Virus record (IMG/VR): IMGVR_UViG_3300043395_001986 | Location: 109,308 to 173,307 of that record | Origin: a virus | Length of the DNA: 64,000 nt | Strand: one strand, 5' to 3' | Part shown: positions 45,196-49,981 of the stretch, one piece after another | How the letters are laid out: every line of letters starts with the position of its first letter | Position numbering within the stretch: the first letter of the stretch is position 1 | The notes under the pieces: generated by a model | Databases searched by the model: none | What the model saw: only the letters and a program-made list of their open reading frames with translations | Told to the model about the DNA's origin: nothing | Program-made: the position numbers and the translations under genes

Positions 45196-45567
45196 GGGGA
45201 TGCCATGGAATTGATTGCAATGTAAATGGTAGTACCACACGTAGACAAAGGAAGAAAGTCTTTAAATACTTACAAAACAATAACTGACGAAATGTCAACA
45301 ATGACCTTTGATTCTTTAATGGAATTCATCGGCGCTGATTACGCAGTAGCTGCCTAATCACAATCGGGTCGGAATACATATAACCTAGGAACAGAAGTAT
45401 CTATAAAGGTGGAAAATTAACTGAACCCAAAATCGAGTTAAAATAATGATGGCGATGAATTATCAAAACTCGCCTAATTTGTAAGTTTTGATAAAATTTA
45501 CTAAACGTGTGATATGCTGGTATTATTAGTTCTTTGTAAGACAGGGGTTCGATTCCCCTCATCTCCA
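45196..45567 (+). ncRNA. ssrA: Phage-encoded tmRNA
   Basis: The 5' strand GGGGATG (45196-45202) pairs with the 3' CATCTCC (45560-45566) to form a 7-bp acceptor stem, with discriminator A45567. The 3' part has a canonical T-arm (GGGGTTCGATTCCCC). After the 5' strand comes the typical tmRNA D-loop-like sequence TGGAATTGATTGCAATG. CACACGT (45236-45242) pairs with ACGTGTG (45505-45511), the long P2 helix. An in-frame tag reading frame ends GADYAVAA then TAA at 45355-45357, resembling bacterial degradation tags (..YALAA). The readable frame from GAC 45286 is 23 codons; the exact resume codon is uncertain. It should rescue stalled ribosomes and mark their products for proteolysis. Confidence 0.88.
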
Positions 45568-45570
45568 CTA

Positions 45571-45670
45571 AAATTAAATAGTGTGGTATCTGATACTGAC
45601 AGCTCTTTGGGAGTGATGGGTGTGAAAGCAGATTGAAAAGGGTACGACCCAACCCCACACTATTTAATTT
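45571..45670 (+). ncRNA. Stem-closed structured RNA downstream of the tmRNA
   Basis: AAATTAAATAGTGTGG (45571-45586) pairs perfectly over 16 bp with CCACACTATTTAATTT (45655-45670). Inside, ATCTG (45588-45592) pairs with CAGAT (45629-45633), CTC and GAG enclose a five-base loop near 45604, and GGG and CCC enclose TACGA near 45640. It is tRNA-sized plus a long stem, but no canonical T-loop or anticodon arm fits. Unknown function. Confidence 0.65.
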
Positions 45671-45689
45671 AAAAAAATATACAAATATT

Positions 45690-45721
45690 TTTGGAAAATT
45701 GAATTTTTTGTAGTATATTTG
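45690..45721 (+). promoter_or_regulatory. Bacteroidota-type promoter upstream of the initiator tRNA
   Basis: TTTG (45690-45693), 20 bases, TATATTTG (45714-45721). The initiator-type tRNA begins at 45747. Confidence 0.8.
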
Positions 45722-45746
45722 TATATATATAAAAACGAAATAACAT

Positions 45747-45818
45747 CGTGGCGTAGAGCAGAGGTAGCTCACAAGGCTCATAACCTTGGGGTCGCAGGTT
45801 CGAATCCCGCCGCCGCAA
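45747..45818 (+). tRNA. tRNA-Met, initiator type (anticodon CAT)
   Basis: The acceptor strands CGTGGCG and CGCCGCA leave the first pair C-A unpaired, the hallmark of bacterial initiator tRNAs. The anticodon arm CAAGG-CTCATAA-CCTTG carries CAT. D-arm GAGC..GCTC and T-loop TTCGAAT are normal. CCA is not fully encoded (the gene is followed by CA). Confidence 0.9.
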
Positions 45819-45822
45819 CAAA

Positions 45823-45900
45823 TGTTAAGGTTGAAGCCATCAACTAATAAAACCGATTGAGTGACGTATGCAGTACGGAAGAAAGCCGGACACCTTAACA
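45823..45900 (+). ncRNA. Stem-closed structured RNA after the initiator tRNA
   Basis: TGTTAAGGT (45823-45831) pairs with ACCTTAACA (45892-45900). Inside are hairpins TTGA-agcca-TCAA and CGTA-tgcag-TACG. It is tRNA-sized (78 bases) but has no T-loop consensus. A run of ten A follows. Confidence 0.6.
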
Positions 45901-45920
45901 AAAAAAAAAACCCAAAGAAA

Positions 45921-45952
45921 TTTGGTAGTTTGAAAAAAGTATCGTATATTTG
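45921..45952 (+). promoter_or_regulatory. Bacteroidota-type promoter of the giant non-coding RNA unit
   Basis: TTTG (45921-45924), 20 bases, TATATTTG (45945-45952). The next protein-coding gene is 2.2 kb downstream, so this promoter serves an RNA. Confidence 0.85.
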
Positions 45953-46910
45953 TATTGTTAAGTTTGAAACTTATAGGCAATGAAAGATACTCGGTATTCA
46001 AACTTTTAGTTCTTTAAAAGATTAAAAATACTTTACATAGTAGACTTGTTCTACATAGTAAACAACGGCCGCATATGGTCGTCAAATAAACTACGAAAGT
46101 AGGATAAAGTGGATTGTTAGGTTTACACAATCTGCGGTTTATAGGTCTTTGGACTTATGAGCTTGAGTATGCAAGTGGGGTATCATTTGAGCTTTGTACG
46201 AAAGGGTAACACTATATCGGAAGAGTTTGAATGACCGGGGTAAGTAGATACTTCGGTTGAGTTCGGAAGAACAATAAGAATAACTCATAGAACATCAGTA
46301 AGAAATATAACGCTAATCACTTTATACAATTGCGGTGTTCAATTCAAGAGGAGTCTTAAAACCAAGCCATCCGAAAGGACGTAAGGTATGTTAATGTACA
46401 GGTGGTGCTGTTATTAACCATTGATAAATCGTACCAACGATTATTGGTGAAGATTTCTTATAGAATGGTACTGACGATAGTACATCGGGTAGTTCAGTAT
46501 TCTCTCGACCAAAAGTTGAGGGAACTGGTTGGCAAACCGCTACCTGAACCCATCTACAAACCAACCCTTTTATCAAAATGAGGATTTTGACAATTCAATT
46601 TAAAAATAAAAGCTTAAGTGTTTGCCAGTTACGGACGAAAGATGTGTACATAGTAGGGAGCTGTTCCTTGCCACGATACCTTCGCAAGAGGTCTGTGATT
46701 CTTTAAAAAAACTTCTAACACCGCAAGTGTTAATCAGGTCGGCAGATTTGAAGAAGCGGAGTATAAAGAGAGTAAGACGTAACTCAAAGACTGATAGTCT
46801 CAAATCATCCACATTGTATCGGTACTACTCAAAAGGTAGTGGATAAGAAAGGAAACAATAATCTTTCTAAAGTCGGTACTCCCAATGAGGTAATCTCACT
46901 CATTTATTTT

Positions 46911-46951
46911 TTTACAATGGTTGTATATTGGTTCGATTCCAATAGTAAAAA
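46911..46951 (+). other. T-arm-like tRNA fragment inside the giant RNA
   Basis: TATTGGTTCGATTCCAATA is a perfect T-arm with consensus loop, flanked by T-rich 46911-46917 and GTAAAAA (near 46944-46950), which could pair as an acceptor stem, followed by CA. Only about ten bases separate the 5' strand from the T-arm, so there is no room for D and anticodon arms. It looks like a minimal tRNA-like domain. Confidence 0.5.
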
Positions 46952-47091
46952 CAAATAGTCCGTTTGCAATAATAGCTCGAATAGTGAGAAAGAAGCAGTT
47001 AGGACTTTAACTAAACAACAAAACCTTTGAAACTATTCACAAGTATCGTGGTCATTTTAGCATAGAGTTCAGATGTGCGAACCTCTCAAGC

Positions 47092-47109
47092 AGTTTTAGA
47101 CCTAATAAA
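47092..47109 (+). repeat. Direct repeat in the giant RNA, copy 1
   Basis: AGTTTTAGACCTAATAAA occurs here and, one base shorter, at 47151-47167. Both lie beside helix CATTTTAG 47053/CTAAAATG 47114. Confidence 0.7.
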
Positions 47110-47150
47110 AAAACTAAAATGTAGCATAGATACATCCGGTTTTGTGGGGA

Positions 47151-47167
47151 AGTTTTAGACCAATAAA
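47151..47167 (+). repeat. Direct repeat in the giant RNA, copy 2
   Basis: AGTTTTAGACCAATAAA matches copy 1 except for a missing T. It may mark equivalent loops or binding sites. Confidence 0.7.
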
Positions 47168-47476
47168 TAAACGCAATCTATACGATATGATTGCCAGTTA
47201 TGTAGTAGGCCGCTATAAGAGAGAGCTGTTCCCCTTTTTCTCTCATTTTAAATGGCTAATTTGACGAGGCTAGTATTAACCAGAGCATGACTTGGATGGC
47301 GTATTTTGAAGTTAGATTAGCTTTTTTAAAAAAACTATATTTATTATAAGATGATGAACTTGAATTTACATACGAATTGTTATCAACCGACGCTTAATGT
47401 GTGGGGTAGCATTATTATGTATAATTCAGGGGATATAAAAGGATAATAGTATAGTAGATTATATAAATTATTTGAA

Positions 47477-47507
47477 AACCCTGACTTAAAAAAGTTGGGG
47501 TTTTTTT
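47477..47507 (+). terminator. Rho-independent terminator of the giant RNA unit
   Basis: AACCCTGACTT (47477-47487) pairs over 11 bp, with two G-U pairs, with AAGTTGGGGTT (47492-47502), and seven T follow (47501-47507). Confidence 0.9.
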
Positions 47508-47515
47508 GTTTATAG

Positions 47516-47589
47516 GCTTCTTTAGCTCAGCAGGTTAGAGCGACTGACTGTTAATCAGTAGGTCCTTGGTTCGAGCCCAAGAAGAAGCG
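47516..47589 (+). tRNA. tRNA-Asn (GTT)
   Basis: Acceptor GCTTCTT/AAGAAGC is perfect. The anticodon arm ACTGA-CTGTTAA-TCAGT gives GTT. T-arm CTTGG-TTCGAGC-CCAAG. It begins nine bases after the giant RNA's terminator, so it likely belongs to a new or read-through transcript. Confidence 0.95.
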
Positions 47590-47594
47590 CAATT

Positions 47595-47676
47595 GGGAGT
47601 ATTGTGTAGCGGCAATCACTGCGGACTGTAAATCCGCTCTCATTCGAGTTCGAAGGTTCGAGTCCTTCTACTCCCA
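47595..47676 (+). tRNA. tRNA-Tyr (GTA)
   Basis: Acceptor GGGAGTA/TACTCCC. The anticodon arm GCGGA-CTGTAAA-TCCGC gives GTA. A long variable arm is present, as expected for bacterial Tyr tRNA. T-loop TTCGAGT. Confidence 0.95.
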
Positions 47677-47682
47677 CAAAAA

Positions 47683-47754
47683 GCAGGTGTCGTATAATGG
47701 CCATTACTCCTTCCTTCCAAGTAGGAGACGGAGGTTCGATTCCTCTCACCTGCT
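47683..47754 (+). tRNA. tRNA-Gly (TCC)
   Basis: Acceptor GCAGGTG/CACCTGC. The anticodon loop CTTCCAA gives TCC; the anticodon stem CCTTC/GTAGG has one T-T mismatch. T-arm GGAGG-TTCGATT-CCTCT. Confidence 0.88.
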
Positions 47755-47759
47755 CAAAT

Positions 47760-47830
47760 TGCCTCTTTGTGTAATGGTAGCACAAAAGTTTTTGGTTCTT
47801 TTAGTTTAGGTTCGAATCCTAAAGAGGCAT
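47760..47830 (+). tRNA. tRNA-Gln (TTG)
   Basis: Acceptor TGCCTCT/AGAGGCA. The anticodon loop TTTTGGT gives TTG, closed by a T-T mismatch above an AAAG/CTTT stem. T-arm TTAGG-TTCGAAT-CCTAA. Confidence 0.88.
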
Positions 47831-47835
47831 CACTT

Positions 47836-47909
47836 TGGAATATAGCTCAATTGGTTAGAGCATCCGTCTGATACGCGGAAGGTTGTAGGTTCGAGTCCCA
47901 CTATTCCAA
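47836..47909 (+). tRNA. tRNA-Ile (GAT)
   Basis: Acceptor TGGAATA/TATTCCA. The anticodon arm TCCGT-CTGATAC-GCGGA gives GAT. T-loop TTCGAGT. All arms normal. Confidence 0.93.
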
Positions 47910-47912
47910 CCG

Positions 47913-47965
47913 ATGTTTTGTAGTAATGAGGTAAGGTTAAAACTGACATACATAATACAAAACAT
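47913..47965 (+). ncRNA. Short stem-closed RNA between tRNAs
   Basis: ATGTTTTGTA (47913-47922) pairs perfectly over 10 bp with TACAAAACAT (47956-47965) around a 33-base loop. It fills the gap between tRNA-Ile and tRNA-Trp. It could be a processing signal or an independent RNA. Confidence 0.5.
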
Positions 47966-47970
47966 AAATT

Positions 47971-48041
47971 GCGGGTTTGGTGCAACGGCAGCATGTAAGT
48001 CTCCAAAACTTTTGATGGGAGTTCGAATCTCTCAACCCGTG
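47971..48041 (+). tRNA. tRNA-Trp (CCA)
   Basis: Acceptor GCGGGTT/AACCCGT with one G-U. The anticodon loop CTCCAAA gives CCA. T-arm GGGAG-TTCGAAT-CTCTC-like. Confidence 0.9.
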
Positions 48042-48049
48042 CAAACAAT

Positions 48050-48122
48050 GGCTCTATGGTGAAATGGATTATCACGCAACGCTACGGACGTTGAATTTTG
48101 GGTTCGAATCCTAATGGGGCTA
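48050..48122 (+). tRNA. tRNA-Arg (ACG)
   Basis: Acceptor GGCTCTA/TGGGGCT contains three G-U pairs. The anticodon arm CAACG-CTACGGA-CGTTG gives ACG. T-loop TTCGAAT. A34 would normally be edited to inosine by host TadA. Confidence 0.9.
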
Positions 48123-48137
48123 CTAAAACAAAATGAT

Positions 48138-48401
48138 ATGAAAACATTTAAAGATTTGGAATTTAAATCTCACCCAATGGGTATGGGAGTAATAGCTAGA
48201 GAAGATTTTCATAATGGTTATGGAGTGACCGTTGTAAAAGGACCGCACACATATGGTGGAGATAAAGGATTATATGAATTGGCAGTTTGGAAAGATGGAA
48301 CAATTCATTACGATAATCCAGTTGCAATGGGAGATGTGGTTGGATATTTAAGAGAAGAAGATGTTACCGATGCTATTTTATTAGTTCAGAAATTTGAATA
48401 A
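48138..48401 (+). CDS. Small protein embedded in the tRNA island
   Basis: ATG 48138 is chosen because the in-frame ATG at 48114 lies within the tRNA-Arg gene. The 87-residue product (MKTFKDLEFKSHPMGMGVIA onward) is a small alpha/beta protein with HNGYGVTVVKGPHTYGGDK and a C-terminal helix. It sits between tRNA-Arg and tRNA-Cys and must be cut from the tRNA precursor or transcribed with it. No family is recognised. Confidence 0.75.
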   Translation: MKTFKDLEFKSHPMGMGVIAREDFHNGYGVTVVKGPHTYGGDKGLYELAVWKDGTIHYDNPVAMGDVVGYLREEDVTDAILLVQKFE

Positions 48402-48403
48402 AA

Positions 48404-48474
48404 GGCGAGTTGGCCGAGTGGTGAGGTGGAGCTCTGCAAAAGCTTTCACATAGGTTCGATTCCTATACTCGCCT
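48404..48474 (+). tRNA. tRNA-Cys (GCA)
   Basis: Acceptor GGCGAGT/ACTCGCC is perfect. The anticodon arm GAGCT-CTGCAAA-AGCTT gives GCA. T-arm ATAGG-TTCGATT-CCTAT. Confidence 0.94.
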
Positions 48475-48481
48475 CAACATG

Positions 48482-48552
48482 GTGGTTGTAGCCTAATGGT
48501 AGGGCGAAAGTTTGTGGCACTTTATGTGAGAGTTCGATTCTCTCCAATCACA
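48482..48552 (+). tRNA. tRNA-His (GTG)
   Basis: Acceptor GTGGTTG/CAATCAC. The anticodon arm AAAGT-TTGTGGC-ACTTT gives GTG. A G lies at 48481, where the extra 5' G of tRNA-His is expected. T-arm GAGAG-TTCGATT-CTCTC. Confidence 0.93.
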
Positions 48553-48556
48553 CAAA

Positions 48557-48640
48557 GGAAGGATGGGTGAGGGGTTTAAACCAGCAGTTTACTAAACTGC
48601 CGACTCAAAAGGTCCGTGAGTTCGAATCTCACTCCTTCCG
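48557..48640 (+). tRNA. tRNA-Ser (ACT), unusual anticodon
   Basis: Acceptor GGAAGGA/TCCTTCC. The anticodon arm GCAGT-TTACTAA-ACTGC gives ACT, which reads AGU serine codons; bacteria normally use GCT here. The long variable arm fits serine. T-arm GTGAG-TTCGAAT-CTCAC. Confidence 0.85.
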
Positions 48641-48641
48641 C

Positions 48642-48782
48642 ATGAAAACAAATAAATTTGAAACTAACAAAAGAGTAAATCGTATTGTTAGAATTAGAAA
48701 AATTATTAGAGAAAATGGAGCTTGTTTAATATGTGTGAGGAGATGGAATGGTGGAATTAAAAAATATAGAACAAACTGCTAA
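48642..48782 (+). CDS. Small basic protein embedded in the tRNA island
   Basis: The 46-residue product begins MKTNKFETNKRVNRIVRIRK and contains ACLICVRRW. It is strongly basic, with two cysteines spaced C-x-x-C and many Arg/Lys. It starts two bases after tRNA-Ser and ends just before tRNA-Leu. Nucleic-acid or ribosome binding is suggested by composition alone. A longer in-frame start (48567) would lie inside the tRNA and is rejected. Confidence 0.6.
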   Translation: MKTNKFETNKRVNRIVRIRKIIRENGACLICVRRWNGGIKKYRTNC

Positions 48783-48784
48783 AT

Positions 48785-48865
48785 ACCCCGTTGGTGGAAT
48801 TGGTAGACACGCTGGTTTTAGGCACCAGTGCGAAAGCATTAAGAGTTCGAGTCTCTTATGGGGTA
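48785..48865 (+). tRNA. tRNA-Leu (TAG)
   Basis: Acceptor ACCCCGT/ATGGGGT with one G-U. The anticodon arm CTGGT-TTTAGGC-ACCAG gives TAG. A short variable arm (TGCGAAAGCA) is present. T-arm AAGAG-TTCGAGT-CTCTT. Confidence 0.93.
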
Positions 48866-48880
48866 CAAAAATAAAGTATT

Positions 48881-49336
48881 ATGAAATATAAACGGCTATT
48901 CGATAGTAAAGAAGTAGATTTAGTTGAATATGTAAAAGACTGGTTAGAGTTAAAACCAAATGCAGAAATACTGATTGGTTGTGACTCACAAAACTTTTCA
49001 GATAAAACGATATACGCTATTGTAGTGGCAATTTATGATGTGGGTAAAGGTGCACATGTTTTATATAATAGGTGGAAAACGAAAAGAGAACCAACTAGAA
49101 ATATTAGATTATTGAATGAAGTTTGGTATGCAGTTGAAACTGCCGAATATATGAAAAATGCAGGTATTCCTGAAGTTAAGTGGATTGATATAGATATTAA
49201 TCCAGACCCAAAATTCAAATCTAACGAAGTTTTAAGGCAAGCGGTGGGTTTAGTGGAAGGAATGGGATATAAGGTAAGATACAAAACTTTGGGACCTATT
49301 GCAACTTACGCAGCTGACCATTTAGTTAAAATTTAA
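48881..49336 (+). CDS. RNase H-like protein of the DUF458 type
   Basis: The 151-residue protein contains ILIGCDSQNFSDKTIYAIVV, the first strand with the catalytic Asp (G-x-D-S-Q) of the DUF458/RNase H-like family, then KGAHVLYNRWKTKREP, WIDIDINPDPKF with acidic residues, and KVRYKTLGPIATYAADHLV. It is a predicted nuclease of unknown substrate. Its place inside the RNA island suggests tRNA or RNA processing, which is inference. It has no promoter of its own and is followed by a host-type promoter at 49387. Confidence 0.7.
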   Translation: MKYKRLFDSKEVDLVEYVKDWLELKPNAEILIGCDSQNFSDKTIYAIVVAIYDVGKGAHVLYNRWKTKREPTRNIRLLNEVWYAVETAEYMKNAGIPEVKWIDIDINPDPKFKSNEVLRQAVGLVEGMGYKVRYKTLGPIATYAADHLVKI

Positions 49337-49386
49337 ACTTTTTTAGTTTTTTGGGTAGCTGTAAAAAATTTTTTGGAGTTAAAAAT

Positions 49387-49417
49387 TTTGCCACGTGCGA
49401 ATTTTATACTATATTTG
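49387..49417 (+). promoter_or_regulatory. Bacteroidota-type promoter for the second tRNA block
   Basis: TTTG (49387-49390), 19 bases, TATATTTG (49410-49417). tRNA-Glu starts at 49432. Confidence 0.82.
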
Positions 49418-49431
49418 TAACATACAAAACT

Positions 49432-49503
49432 GCTCGGTTGGACTAGGGGTTAGGTCACATCCCTTTCACGGATGTAGCACGGGTTCGAATCCCGTACCGA
49501 GTA
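49432..49503 (+). tRNA. tRNA-Glu (TTC)
   Basis: Acceptor GCTCGGT/ACCGAGT. The anticodon arm CATCC-CTTTCAC-GGATG gives TTC. T-arm ACGGG-TTCGAAT-CCCGT. Confidence 0.94.
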
Positions 49504-49508
49504 CAAAG

Positions 49509-49595
49509 GTACACTATAATTCGGTCAAGCCACATTTAGCCGTTAGTGTATTGATAGGTAAGAGAAAAAGAAGTGGCTGGGACGTTTCTCTTACC
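49509..49595 (+). ncRNA. RNA with two hairpins whose loops are complementary
   Basis: Hairpin 1: TACACTA (49510-49516) with TAGTGTA (49544-49550). Hairpin 2: GGTAAGAGAAA (49557-49567) with TTTCTCTTACC (49585-49595), 11 bp. Loop 1 contains AGCCAC (49528-49533) and loop 2 contains GTGGCT (49573-49578), so a six-base kissing interaction is possible. No protein or tRNA fits. Confidence 0.65.
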
Positions 49596-49612
49596 GACCA
49601 TATAGGTTGATT

Positions 49613-49698
49613 GGAATTTGCCCATTGTGGCCAAATCGGTTAGAAATGCCAGTCGTAAAAGTAGATGTCCACGCACCCATCTTCTACTTTCCTAAATT
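49613..49698 (+). ncRNA. Structured spacer RNA before tRNA-Thr
   Basis: AAAGTAGA (49658-49665) pairs with TCTACTTT (49683-49690). The loop contains CCAC, complementary to GTGG at ~49627. AATTT (~49615) and AAATT (~49694) could close the element. It has no T-loop consensus. The weakest of the island's non-tRNA RNAs. Confidence 0.4.
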
Positions 49699-49772
49699 GC
49701 CTTGATAGCTCAGTTGGCCAGAGCATCTGATTTGTAATCAGAGGGTCGTCAGTTCGAATCTGACTCGAGGCT
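49699..49772 (+). tRNA. tRNA-Thr (TGT)
   Basis: Acceptor GCCTTGA/TCGAGGC with one G-U. The anticodon arm TCTGA-TTTGTAA-TCAGA gives TGT. T-arm GTCAG-TTCGAAT-CTGAC. Confidence 0.95.
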
Positions 49773-49777
49773 CAAAA

Positions 49778-49826
49778 GGACTTAAATGGTCGAAGTACAA
49801 GACCGGTGTAGGTTAGTCCCACCTAC
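49778..49826 (+). ncRNA. Small pseudoknotted RNA between tRNA-Thr and tRNA-Asp
   Basis: Hairpin GTAGGT (49808-49813)/ACCTAC (49821-49826) has loop TAGTCCC, in which AGTCC (49815-49819) is complementary to GGACT (49778-49782). GGTC (49788-49791) pairs with GACC (49801-49804) between them. The result is a compact pseudoknot of about 49 bases. Confidence 0.6.
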
Positions 49827-49831
49827 AAAAA

Positions 49832-49905
49832 GGAGTGGTAGTTCAGTTGGTTAGAATGCTGCCCTGTCACGGCAGAGGTCGCGGGTTCGAGTCCCGTCCA
49901 CTCCG
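49832..49905 (+). tRNA. tRNA-Asp (GTC)
   Basis: Acceptor GGAGTGG/CCACTCC is perfect. The anticodon arm CTGCC-CTGTCAC-GGCAG gives GTC. T-arm GCGGG-TTCGAGT-CCCGT. Confidence 0.95.
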
Positions 49906-49906
49906 C

Positions 49907-49978
49907 AAACACAATTAGGTTGTATATGCAATTAGCTCGGCAACCTTTTACACCTGAAGATGTGAGATGGTTGTGTTT
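49907..49978 (+). ncRNA. tRNA-sized stem-closed RNA
   Basis: AAACACAA (49907-49914) pairs with TTGTGTTT (49971-49978). Inside, GGTTG (49918-49922) pairs with CAACC (49941-49945), and CAC/GTG form a second small hairpin (~49951-49965). Its 72-base span and 8-bp outer stem mimic a tRNA, but no T-loop or anticodon arm is present. Confidence 0.55.
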
Positions 49979-49981
49979 TAA

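Larger units (their letters stand above)
45959..47507 (+). ncRNA. Giant structured non-coding RNA unit, about 1.5 kb
   Basis: The unit runs from a strong promoter (-7 box at 45945-45952) to a strong terminator (47477-47507) and contains no convincing protein gene. It is dense in local helices: 45960-45968 with 45997-46005 (9 bp), ATAGGTC/GACTTAT at 46141-46158, GTACT-gacgat-AGTAC at 46468-46483, CTCTCGAC with GTTGAGGG near 46502-46522, AACAC-cgcaa-GTGTT at ~46708-46722, and AGACT-gat-AGTCT at ~46788-46800. Many loops are GNRA-like (CTAC-GAAA-GTAG, GTTC-GGAA-GAAC, TCC-GAAA-GGA). Further 3' are interlocking pairs such as AGTCC 46957/GGACT 47002 crossing GAATAGT 46979/ACTATTC 47032. Giant ornate RNAs (GOLLD, ROOL) lie beside phage tRNAs in the same way; a family match is not shown here. 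Confidence 0.75.

Noticed and set aside
45105-45287. 60-codon frame across the end of the zinc-ribbon gene and the tmRNA
   Set aside because: It is out of frame with the zinc-ribbon gene and overlaps the tmRNA 5' domain.
45401-45901. Open reading frame on the - strand, 166 codons, across tmRNA and initiator tRNA
   Set aside because: It runs antisense through the tmRNA T-arm, a stem-closed RNA and a tRNA, so the frame is a shadow of RNA genes.
46622-46846. 74-codon open frame on the + strand within the giant RNA
   Set aside because: It lies among hairpins such as AACAC-cgcaa-GTGTT and AGACT-gat-AGTCT, has no convincing ribosome site and shows an odd Ser/Arg-rich composition unlike the phage's proteins.
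45959-47340. Possible rRNA fragment or RNase P RNA
   Set aside because: No conserved 16S/23S segments or the GAGGAAAGTCC-type RNase P core were found by eye.
47555-48075. Two - strand frames with repeated RGIEPPS/GLEP-like pieces
   Set aside because: They are antisense translations of tRNA T-arms (TTCGAATCC and similar), a common artefact in tRNA clusters.
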